Shown piece after piece: positions 57,871-64,000 of a stretch of 64,000 nucleotides of DNA. The notes under the pieces were generated by a model. The model made no database searches, was not told the DNA's origin, and was given only the letters and a program-made list of their open reading frames with translations. The DNA comes from Polynucleobacter sp. TSB-Sco08W16 (GTDB taxonomy: Bacteria; Pseudomonadota; Gammaproteobacteria; Burkholderiales; Burkholderiaceae): the NCBI RefSeq assembly GCF_018687455.1, contig NZ_CP061291.1:1426001-1490000 (forward strand), given 5' to 3'. How positions within the stretch are numbered: position 1 is the first letter of the stretch; each line of letters opens with the position of its first letter. The translations under genes were made by a program, and so were the position numbers.

Positions 57871-59133
57871 CTAGGCAGCCTCGTTTAGCCACATCCTTTG
57901 ATATACGCCATCAGGATCATGGTCCTTTACTTGTTTGGCGACATTAAATGGTCTGCCACCCCTGGGATCTGTACCTTTGCCGGCAATATAGAGCCAATTT
58001 CCTTGGTTGCTATACACATCGTAGTCAATGAGTTGAGATTCAAACCATGCGGCACCGGCTCGCCAGTCACCTTGCATATCGTATATCCAGAAACTTGCCA
58101 CAATCTGACGCATGCGGTTAGATAGAAAACCTGTCTTGCTTAATTCACGCATAGCGGCATCAACCAAGGGCGTCCCAGTATTTCCTGAGGCCCACTGATT
58201 GAATTTGAGACCATCAAATGGATTGCTTCTGTTATTACCCAGACCCGCTGACCGGTAAAGCCTAGCACCATACTTAAAGTGTAGGAAACGGAAATAATCC
58301 CGCCAAAGCAACTCAAACCAAAGCCAGTATGTACCGTCATTTGCACCATACCGATTCTCATAGTCTGAGAGCGCATTTGCAATAGTTCTTGCAGAGCAAC
58401 AGCCCAAAGCAAGCCAAGGAGAAAATTTACTGGAGTAATCCATGCCCACGAGCTGATTACGAGTGAGCTTATAGGTGTCGACTAGACGACGCTCAAAGTA
58501 TTGATGAATATGCGCATGCGCGCCACTAGCCCCGCCGATAAATAAGCTATTGCTGGCCTTAGTGTAGACCCCAGTTTGCAGGCCATAAGCCGCTCCATCA
58601 TTTGGCAATGACGGAATCGCTTGTACGCTATCTACAGGCTTTGCAAATCTTAATTTAGACTTTTCAATCTGTTGCCGGAATTGCGTGAAGATATCTGGCA
58701 TTTGCTTCAATTGAAATGGCAAAGAATGGGGATCTAACATGCTCGATTGCCATAAAGCTTGAACCTCAAAGCCAATATCTCGCAACGCAGAGACTTGCTG
58801 CAATTCTTCGGGCGCTTCAATTTGCTCACAATAGATCTGACTTACGCCAAGTTGAGTGCGTAGATTTGAAAATACCTCCCTAAAATCACCAGAAAGTTCA
58901 ACTAAATCAGATCCCAAGCTTCTTAGCTGCGCTCTTAAATCTTCTAATGACGCTTGTAAAAAGACTTTACGGTGCTCACTGATTCTTGGAAATCCCCATG
59001 GGGTTTCTTCCTCTAAGTGCTTGTCATGAACGTAAATAGGCAGGAGAAAATCAGCGCTCTTGCAAGCCAGCACCAATGCTGGGTTATCTTCTAAGCGAAG
59101 ATCGTTTCTAAACCAGTAGATTGCAGTAGTCAT
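57871..59133 (-). CDS. DASH-family cryptochrome/photolyase
   Basis: FAD photolyase-related protein of 420 residues. It starts TTAIYWFRNDLRLEDNPALVLACKSADFLLPIYV, as in class I photolyase/cryptochromes, and has the DASH-type FAD region SRMRQIVASFWIYD... in the form FLSNRMRQIVASFWIYDMQGDW, with YSNQGNWLYIAGKGTDPRGGR at the end. DASH proteins repair cyclobutane dimers in single-stranded or looped DNA and may also be photoreceptors. Shorter than animal CRY-DASH but within bacterial range. Start and upstream stop overlap by four bases. Confidence 0.93.
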   Translation of the reverse strand: MTTAIYWFRNDLRLEDNPALVLACKSADFLLPIYVHDKHLEEETPWGFPRISEHRKVFLQASLEDLRAQLRSLGSDLVELSGDFREVFSNLRTQLGVSQIYCEQIEAPEELQQVSALRDIGFEVQALWQSSMLDPHSLPFQLKQMPDIFTQFRQQIEKSKLRFAKPVDSVQAIPSLPNDGAAYGLQTGVYTKASNSLFIGGASGAHAHIHQYFERRLVDTYKLTRNQLVGMDYSSKFSPWLALGCCSARTIANALSDYENRYGANDGTYWLWFELLWRDYFRFLHFKYGARLYRSAGLGNNRSNPFDGLKFNQWASGNTGTPLVDAAMRELSKTGFLSNRMRQIVASFWIYDMQGDWRAGAAWFESQLIDYDVYSNQGNWLYIAGKGTDPRGGRPFNVAKQVKDHDPDGVYQRMWLNEAA

Positions 59134-60545
59134 TTATTGGAAGATGATTGCATGCTAATGGGCATCACATGTTGTTTATAGACACCCGATAAGGCTTTTT
59201 TGACTATCTTATAAATATCCAAATCAAACTCAGCCTCGCCAGATTCCGCTAGCTCATAAAGCTCATCTTGATTAATGGCAGTACCAAGATAGCACCATTG
59301 ATCAATCACAATCATCTCGCCACCTTCTTTAATCGCAATAGGGCCAGCATAAGGCCACACCTGAACTTTGAAGAGCTCTAGCGCTGTCTTCAGCTGTAGG
59401 TTATGCAGGCTAATCGGGGTGAGATTGAGGCAGGCGCCCCCGCACTGCTTTACCTGATATCCAAAACATGCTTTACCATCAATTCTCTTCTCTATACCGA
59501 GCAATGCTTCACAAAGATGATGTTTTTTAGCAATAGCCTTCAAATATGCATGTGCCTCTCGTTTGCTGTAAAACAAGCCATATAAGTTCTCTTGCAATCC
59601 AGGGGCTAGTTGATGATGGGTAACCAAGACGGGTGTAAGCACCCCAGAGTCATCTTCAACCAAACTCCAAGCACAAAGATCTTTTGATCTACGCAGCTTG
59701 ATGTTCATACTGGGCATACGTTCTTTGATTAACCTGGACTCCAGAATGAGGGCGCCAAGCTCTCCGCTCGTTTCGATCCAATCAATATCTCGGATTTGCA
59801 AAGAGAGTTTCATTTCTTTACGCTGCGTTAGGGCTCCTTGAAAGTGCCCCATTACCCTGCTACGCAAGGAGATACTTTTGCCGATGTAGAGAGGTATTTT
59901 GTTTTCGCCATAAAAAATATAGCAGCCAGGAGCCTCGGGGATCGAATCTATCAATGCCTTATCTATATTTGGCGGTAGGCTTGGATTACCAATGAGTTGA
60001 TTGATTACTTCATTGAGTTTTTCTTTGCCAAACTTTCTTTCACATACTTTCCAAAACTGCAGCAATAAATCAGCATCACCGAGTGCACGATGACGAGCGC
60101 TAACCAGAAGACCGTGGGCATTAATAATGGTATCGAGATTATGGCGAGGTTGCTCTGGAAACAGAAGCCTAGAAAGCTTTACCGTACATAAGACCTTGGG
60201 CTTGAATTCAATTCCGATTCTTTTAAAAGAAGCCTTAATAAATCCATAATCAAATCGGGCGTTATGAGCAACGAAGATTTTTCCCTCAAGCTCTTGTTTT
60301 AAATCTCTCGCAATCTGCTCAAAGGAGGGTTGGTTCTCCACCATTTGGGGGGAGATGCCGGTAAGTCGTTGAATGTTTTGTGGAATAAAGGTTTCTGGGT
60401 TGATTAACTGTTCCCATACCTGAATTTGATTGCTTGCAAGCGTTTTGATACCGATCTCTGTAATCCGATCACGATCAAAATGAGAACCCGTGGTTTCAAT
60501 ATCTACAAAAGCTAAATCAGGATAGGAAACCTCTTTGATGTCCAC
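59130..60545 (-). CDS. DEDDh 3'-5' exonuclease fused to GIY-YIG endonuclease
   Basis: Two-domain nuclease of 471 residues. Residues 1-175 form a DNA polymerase III epsilon-like exonuclease: FVDIETTGSHFDRDRITEIG (D-x-E), VAHNARFDYGFI and the RHRALGDADLLLQF end (DEDDh). Residues 205-290 carry a GIY-YIG (UvrC/Cho-like) nuclease: APGCYIFYGENKIPLYIGKSISLRSRVMGHF with the catalytic Tyr, Arg and Glu (ALILESRLIKE). The C-terminal part has conserved cysteines (FGYQVKQCGGACLN) as in UvrC-type proteins. This fusion is a known Cho-like family. First gene of the operon with the DASH and BLUF genes. Confidence 0.92.
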   Translation of the reverse strand: MDIKEVSYPDLAFVDIETTGSHFDRDRITEIGIKTLASNQIQVWEQLINPETFIPQNIQRLTGISPQMVENQPSFEQIARDLKQELEGKIFVAHNARFDYGFIKASFKRIGIEFKPKVLCTVKLSRLLFPEQPRHNLDTIINAHGLLVSARHRALGDADLLLQFWKVCERKFGKEKLNEVINQLIGNPSLPPNIDKALIDSIPEAPGCYIFYGENKIPLYIGKSISLRSRVMGHFQGALTQRKEMKLSLQIRDIDWIETSGELGALILESRLIKERMPSMNIKLRRSKDLCAWSLVEDDSGVLTPVLVTHHQLAPGLQENLYGLFYSKREAHAYLKAIAKKHHLCEALLGIEKRIDGKACFGYQVKQCGGACLNLTPISLHNLQLKTALELFKVQVWPYAGPIAIKEGGEMIVIDQWCYLGTAINQDELYELAESGEAEFDLDIYKIVKKALSGVYKQHVMPISMQSSSNK

Positions 60546-60564
60546 GGCAAATAACTTGGCAGCT

Positions 60565-61152
60565 TTAGTTTGCTGGTGAGTTTTTATTCAGATAGTCAGC
60601 AAAGCTAAAAATTGAGTTTGGGCCGCGCGGGAATTCTTCTGACTTTTTAAATGAAGTCTTCACCACTTTCTGAAACTCTCCCTTAGGTCTTTTTTCTTGC
60701 TTCGCCTTCACTTCAGACTCGATGGGAAAGTAGGGCTTTCTTTCGGGCGCAGTTTGTGCCTCACTAAAGCGTGGAATATAGTCTTTGATAGCAGATGCTA
60801 AAGTCACATTAGAGATGCAGTTCATCATATAAGTCTCTAGAGACTGATAAAGTTCTTTTGCAATATCAGATACCTCTACTTTTCTCTTTTTAATACGGTT
60901 CATCGCCAAAACAATGTCTTTAATCGTAATCATGCGAGGATCTTTTAGGAGCTGATAGCCGCCAGTTCGCCCCTTGATTCCAATCACTAAGCCCGACTCC
61001 CGAAGAGGTCGTAGTAAAAGCTCAATACGACTAATCGACATCTGTAGTCTCTGAGCTATTTCTGGAACAGGTACTAGCTGACCATTGGTAGAGTGGCTTG
61101 CAATATCGACCAAGGCGTTTAGGGCTACCTTGACTGCTTTAGTGACTTCCAT
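60565..61152 (-). CDS. Rrf2-type transcriptional regulator lacking Fe-S cysteines
   Basis: Regulator of 195 residues. The winged helix-turn-helix (VALNALVDIASH, VPEIAQRLQMSISRIELLLRPLRESGLVIGIKGRTGGYQLL) is typical of Rrf2/IscR. The usual three Fe-S cysteines are absent; only one Cys (near 114) is seen. The C-terminal 70 residues form an added, basic, low-complexity tail (AKQEKRPKGEFQKVV) not found in IscR. It is divergent from a membrane protein gene with only 35 bases between, and may regulate it. Confidence 0.83.
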   Translation of the reverse strand: MEVTKAVKVALNALVDIASHSTNGQLVPVPEIAQRLQMSISRIELLLRPLRESGLVIGIKGRTGGYQLLKDPRMITIKDIVLAMNRIKKRKVEVSDIAKELYQSLETYMMNCISNVTLASAIKDYIPRFSEAQTAPERKPYFPIESEVKAKQEKRPKGEFQKVVKTSFKKSEEFPRGPNSIFSFADYLNKNSPAN

Positions 61153-61187
61153 GGTGTATTTGGCATAAAAATTAGATTAGGGCTAGT

Positions 61188-61733
61188 ATGAAACTGATTC
61201 CAACTTTGTGCTGCAGCGCATTAATTAACCCTTTTTATCCCATGGTTGAAGCTTCTACGATCAAATACCGCTTATCACTGCGCTTAATGCGCTTGCTTGC
61301 CTGCCTGATGGCCGGCGGCATCATGGCTCAAACTCTTGGATGCCTCGCTCCCTATTTTTTAATGGAAGATTCTCAAGCGGCTGGAATGATTGCCCACCTA
61401 CTAATGCAACATCTCTCATATTACTTTTTAGGATGCGCTTTTATCATCCTCAGTCTCTCCAATATCTTGATTAAGCGTGGCATCTCTCAACTGAAAGTAG
61501 TTCGTCTGCCATCGTTGATATTGATAGTCGCTGTTGGGGTGGCAAGTTTTTTACTCATACCGCGCATGGATTACTTAAGAGAAACAGCGCTGCAAGATGG
61601 CATGCCTGTAATGCTCTCACCTTTTGCAAACTACTTTGTAATCGTCAACAGCCTTACTTTTATATTGCTATGCACTCAAATTTTCTCTAGCATCCTAGTA
61701 GCATGGAGATTAAGCAATACACAATCAACCTAA
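61188..61733 (+). CDS. DUF4149-like membrane protein
   Basis: Four-helix membrane protein of 181 residues. The segment LMRLLACLMAGGIMAQTLGCLAPYFLMED and the following HLLMQHLSYYFLGCAFIILSLSN resemble DUF4149 proteins, which in Burkholderiales are often near oxidase genes. The true start may be the ATG at 61242 (MVEASTIK). It is convergent with the DUF2244 gene, overlapping its end by nine bases. Function unknown. Confidence 0.55.
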   Translation: MKLIPTLCCSALINPFYPMVEASTIKYRLSLRLMRLLACLMAGGIMAQTLGCLAPYFLMEDSQAAGMIAHLLMQHLSYYFLGCAFIILSLSNILIKRGISQLKVVRLPSLILIVAVGVASFLLIPRMDYLRETALQDGMPVMLSPFANYFVIVNSLTFILLCTQIFSSILVAWRLSNTQST

Positions 61734-62165
61734 GCACGCTCGCATCTGCCTAATCAAAGCAAGCTGTTGTTCGTATCGAATAAACTGCCCAAGCTCAACC
61801 CGCATGTTGGATTGGCTAATATGAAATATTTTCGAGCCCTCTATCGGAGGTTCAATTTTTGCCCACTGGGTATTGAACTCGTAAAAAGTTTCTTTATAGC
61901 CAATGAACTTTTTAACCATCAGGCGCTTGCCATCAACCTCAATCGTTTCTGAATCAAGGGCATGTCTGCAGTAGATTAAGAAACCAATCGTTACTGCAGT
62001 TAACTCTAAGGCTGTAAAAATGGGAATAACCCACACACCAGCCAAGAAAAAGCCAGTTGCGACAATTAATGAGAGGCAGACCAGGGCAATATAAAACTGG
62101 AGTAACTGCTTCGGAGTCAAAGCACAGTTTCTGCGCATTTGCCAACGTCTCACGCTCATATCCAT
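61725..62165 (-). CDS. DUF2244 family membrane protein
   Basis: Protein of 146 residues with two adjacent membrane helices (LLQFYIALVCLSLIVATGFFLAGVWVIPIFTALELTAVTIGFLIY) and a C-terminal soluble domain; WQMRRNCALTPKQ and IEPPIEGSKIFHISQSN are typical DUF2244. In alpha- and betaproteobacteria the family is linked to cytochrome oxidase assembly loci, but no cox genes are here. Function unknown. Confidence 0.85.
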   Translation of the reverse strand: MDMSVRRWQMRRNCALTPKQLLQFYIALVCLSLIVATGFFLAGVWVIPIFTALELTAVTIGFLIYCRHALDSETIEVDGKRLMVKKFIGYKETFYEFNTQWAKIEPPIEGSKIFHISQSNMRVELGQFIRYEQQLALIRQMRACLG

Positions 62166-62190
62166 GCCCTAGGAATTGCCGATAAATAAC

Positions 62191-62334
62191 TTACTTGCTA
62201 CGCGCTTGAGCTTTGGCTAACTGGTCAGCACTACGTTGCTGAAAATCGACCATATTGTGATAGCCCATTTGATAGCAAGGGCAATGTTTACCCAGAATGA
62301 AGCGAGCGAGTTTGATGCGTAACTTTTGAATCAT
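62191..62334 (-). CDS. Basic mini-protein with CPC motif (47 residues)
   Basis: A 47-residue reading frame with ATG preceded by AGGAG at six bases, so translation is likely. Product MIQKLRIKLARFILGKHCPCYQMGYH, then a helical tail ending KAQARSK. The HCPC pattern may bind metal. No family is recognised. It is on the same strand as the Cys-rich mini-protein and MAPEG genes and may belong to the same transcript. Confidence 0.6.
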   Translation of the reverse strand: MIQKLRIKLARFILGKHCPCYQMGYHNMVDFQQRSADQLAKAQARSK

Positions 62335-62397
62335 TTAAATCTCCTATTTTTTTCTTTAATTGAAATTGGTCTGCGATACAACATGAAATAAAAAGTA

Positions 62398-62577
62398 TCA
62401 ATGCTCAGGCTCAGTCTTATCCGAGTCTGAATTCCGACTGGGGGATGCCGACACATTCAGATTTAAGCTTGGTGCAGCCATTTTTTCACCATCCCAAACC
62501 TGTCCACACCAGCACTCGCCTGCATCATTAATGATGCAAACACCGGAGCCACAGCAGCGCTTATCTGGAGCTTTCAC
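62398..62577 (-). CDS. Cysteine-rich mini-protein (59 residues)
   Basis: GTG start three bases after the MAPEG stop region (GAAGG six bases upstream), with product MKAPDKRCCGSGVCIINDAG, then ECWCGQVWDG and a hydrophilic tail rich in Ser and Asp. Five cysteines in 17 residues suggest a zinc or iron-sulfur site. I do not recognise the family. It is cotranscribed with MAPEG. Confidence 0.62.
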   Translation of the reverse strand: MKAPDKRCCGSGVCIINDAGECWCGQVWDGEKMAAPSLNLNVSASPSRNSDSDKTEPEH

Positions 62578-62578
62578 G

Positions 62579-62977
62579 TTAGACCTTCATGTATTGATGA
62601 AAGATGCCATAGGCAGCACCAGCCCATAAACCGGCTATTACCAAAATAGATACCAAGAAACCTAAACCCCGTTTGGATGGATTGAGTTGATAAGAAATCG
62701 CATACACAAGCCTAGCAATTAACCAAATGACGCCAGAATCACCGGCCCCTTTATCTCCAATGAAGATGGCATAAAGCCATAGGGCAGGTAAAAACATCAA
62801 TACACTTTCAATCGTATTGAGCTGGATACGATAGGCACGCTCAAATAGCTCATGACCTGAAACTGCAGGTGCTTTGACCTGATATTTACCTCTAGCTCTG
62901 CCCACATTAAACGTTAAGCCAAGCATCAGTAAAACCGTAAGTAAGGTAATAAACGAGGTGTAAAGATATTGGTTCAT
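62579..62977 (-). CDS. MAPEG family membrane protein
   Basis: Four-helix membrane protein of 132 residues of the membrane-associated eicosanoid/glutathione metabolism family. Signatures seen: FNVGRARGKYQVKAPAVSGHELFERAYRIQLNTIESVLMFLPALWLYA (ERAYR-x-Q-x-N-x-x-E) and YQLNPSKRGLGF. These are the residues of the glutathione-binding site in MAPEG enzymes. Function in bacteria is glutathione transferase or peroxidase-like. Same strand as the Cys-rich mini-protein. Confidence 0.92.
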   Translation of the reverse strand: MNQYLYTSFITLLTVLLMLGLTFNVGRARGKYQVKAPAVSGHELFERAYRIQLNTIESVLMFLPALWLYAIFIGDKGAGDSGVIWLIARLVYAISYQLNPSKRGLGFLVSILVIAGLWAGAAYGIFHQYMKV

Positions 62978-63057
62978 TTGCCGCCTTCAAGAAATTGAAT
63001 TTAAGGCTATTCTAGGGTTTTTATAGAACTGGCGCTTGCCGCAAAACCCTTTCAGTA

Positions 63058-63684
63058 ATGCAAAGCTCCTTATTTGAATTTAAGCACTCTGACAGCACGA
63101 TTAATCTGCTGCCCAGGGATGGTTCTGCACAGTACCTACCAGAGGTACTAGGCGATGTTCATGCCGCCAATTTAATGGATCAGCTACAGAGATCGCTTGC
63201 ATGGGAATCTGATCAGCTCATCCTATTTGGTAAAAAGATTACCACCCGCCGTAAGGTAGCTTGGGTTGGGGATTTGGATTGCTCATATACCTACTCCGGA
63301 GTTAAAAAGAGCCCTCAAGCATGGACGCCAGAATTGCTATCAATCAAGCAAGAAATGGAAGAACTTGCTCAATCGGAATTTAATTCTTGCCTCCTCAATC
63401 TCTATCACGATGGCGATGATGGCATGGGCTGGCATAGCGATGATGAAAAAGAACTAGATGCAAGCGCGCCAATTGCCTCACTTAGTCTTGGGGCTCAACG
63501 TAAGTTTGCCTTTCGTCATAAAGAAGACAAAACGACCATTCCTGTTTATTTAGAAAATGCTAGCGTCCTCATCATGCGCAGTCCCACACAAAAATTTTGG
63601 CAGCATGCATTGCTAAAAAGCAAAAAAGTTTCTACTTCTCGTATCAACTTAACATTTAGAAAAATTCTGATTCAAAATGCTTAA
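63058..63684 (+). CDS. AlkB-like 2OG-Fe(II) DNA/RNA dealkylase
   Basis: Dioxygenase of 208 residues. The metal motif is GMGWHSDDEKELD (HxD), with the distal His in FWQHALLKSKK and the 2OG-binding Arg pair in STSRINLTFRK. YSGVKKSPQAWTPEL and SCLLNLYHDGDDG are typical of bacterial AlkB proteins of the ALKBH2/3-like group. It would repair 1-methyladenine and 3-methylcytosine. It overlaps the next gene by eight bases. Confidence 0.92.
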   Translation: MQSSLFEFKHSDSTINLLPRDGSAQYLPEVLGDVHAANLMDQLQRSLAWESDQLILFGKKITTRRKVAWVGDLDCSYTYSGVKKSPQAWTPELLSIKQEMEELAQSEFNSCLLNLYHDGDDGMGWHSDDEKELDASAPIASLSLGAQRKFAFRHKEDKTTIPVYLENASVLIMRSPTQKFWQHALLKSKKVSTSRINLTFRKILIQNA

Positions 63685-64000
63685 TCACAATACTGGGCCA
63701 ACGATCGCCATCATTGGGGCCGGCCTAGCAGGTCTGAGCTGCGCCACTCAATTACAAGCAAAAGGATTTAAGGTTCAGGTATTTGAAAAAAGTCGTGGAC
63801 CCAGCGGTCGTATGAGTACCCGCAATGGGGAGGGCTGGTCTGCTGACCATGGCGCTCAATATTTCATGGCAAGAGACCCTCTTTTTATGGATGAACTAAA
63901 CACCTGGCTTACCGCTGGCGTTGCGGCTAAATGGCATCCACACCTCAAGGTCTATGAAGATGGGCAGTGGCGAGAGAGTGCCTCCAATGACCAGCGCTAT
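63677..64000 (+). CDS. FAD-dependent amine oxidase/renalase-like oxidoreductase, N-terminal part
   Basis: First 108 codons of a flavoprotein cut by the window end. The Rossmann motif is IAIIGAGLAGLSCATQL, followed by VFEKSRGPSGRMSTRN and ADHGAQYFMARDP, the signature of the NAD(P)/FAD-dependent renalase-like family that accompanies photolyase or AlkB genes in many bacteria. The ATG lies inside the last codons of AlkB, so the two are coupled. Substrate unknown. Confidence 0.85.
   Translation, partial: MLNHNTGPTIAIIGAGLAGLSCATQLQAKGFKVQVFEKSRGPSGRMSTRNGEGWSADHGAQYFMARDPLFMDELNTWLTAGVAAKWHPHLKVYEDGQWRESASNDQRY

Noticed and set aside
1..64000. CRISPR arrays, insertion sequences, prophage or toxin-antitoxin genes
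   Set aside because: No regularly spaced repeats, transposase or integrase motifs, or recognisable toxin-antitoxin pairs were found on either strand.

Overview
The window looks like a chromosome segment of a freshwater betaproteobacterium, most likely Polynucleobacter or a close Burkholderiaceae relative. The grounds are moderate GC, very compact gene packing, the ccoI-ccoS-ccoN order, a complete ccmA-I operon, five Bug/TctC-type periplasmic binding proteins, a phasin, and many Burkholderiales-type proteins. No rRNA, insertion sequence, prophage or CRISPR array was seen. One tRNA (Cys) is present.

Layout. (1) 1-3159: 5' end of the cbb3 cytochrome oxidase locus (ccoN partial, ccoS, ccoI) with a well-formed FNR-type promoter. 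(2) 3175-8575: MFS permease, two Bug proteins, a 2OG-Fe dioxygenase and a TAXI-type TRAP receptor. (3) 8600-15404: the whole cytochrome c maturation operon ccmABCDEFGHI behind one sigma70-like promoter. (4) 15601-18393: a MarR-controlled redox operon (MarR, flavodoxin-like quinone reductase, cytochrome b561, two YceI proteins). (5) 18455-27203: mixed housekeeping and stress genes, including qor, an acetoin-utilisation/HDAC-like deacetylase, a phasin, and ahpC-ahpF with a hairpin between them. (6) 27298-31382: an ArsR-type regulator overlapping a small secreted protein of an unrecognised family, then a NarL-type response regulator, a hybrid histidine kinase and a beta-barrel outer-membrane protein. 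(7) 31418-36576: a photobiology/stress locus (DUF3833, chalcone-isomerase-like, DUF393, SDR, DUF2256, Fe-S photolyase, TIGR03643) in which two operons share an almost identical 27-bp element directly in front of the start codon. (8) 36573-47274: alpha-hydroxyacid oxidation, decarboxylating dehydrogenase, M20 peptidase, Bug protein, Tat-exported patatin, MFS-ABM exporter, lipase and a Cdh-like phosphatase. (9) 47329-49061: small unknown genes, the tRNA-Cys gene and a tandem ChrR-type cupin. (10) 49177-57212: two operons that look like uptake and breakdown of an unknown carboxylic acid (FAH, SDR, enolase superfamily, Bug, cupin, BKACE; cyclase and Bug), with a TetR regulator between them and a perfect 18-bp palindrome upstream of the second. 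(11) 57311-60545: a BLUF photoreceptor, a DASH cryptochrome and an exonuclease/GIY-YIG nuclease in one operon. (12) 60565-64000: Rrf2-like regulator, small membrane proteins, two mini-proteins, MAPEG, AlkB and the start of an FAD oxidoreductase.

The genes fit a microaerobic-capable, light-exposed planktonic bacterium. High-affinity respiration and haem c assembly are encoded together, redox and peroxide defence follows, two separate light/DNA-repair loci are present, and many binding proteins serve the capture of small organic acids. The most interesting unexplained items are the shared photolyase-locus promoter element with predicted leaderless starts, the BLUF-DASH-nuclease operon, the duplicated small secreted protein ending in DYTTGTSN, the irregular tRNA-Cys, and the alpha-hydroxyacid dehydrogenase carrying a CxxCH motif.
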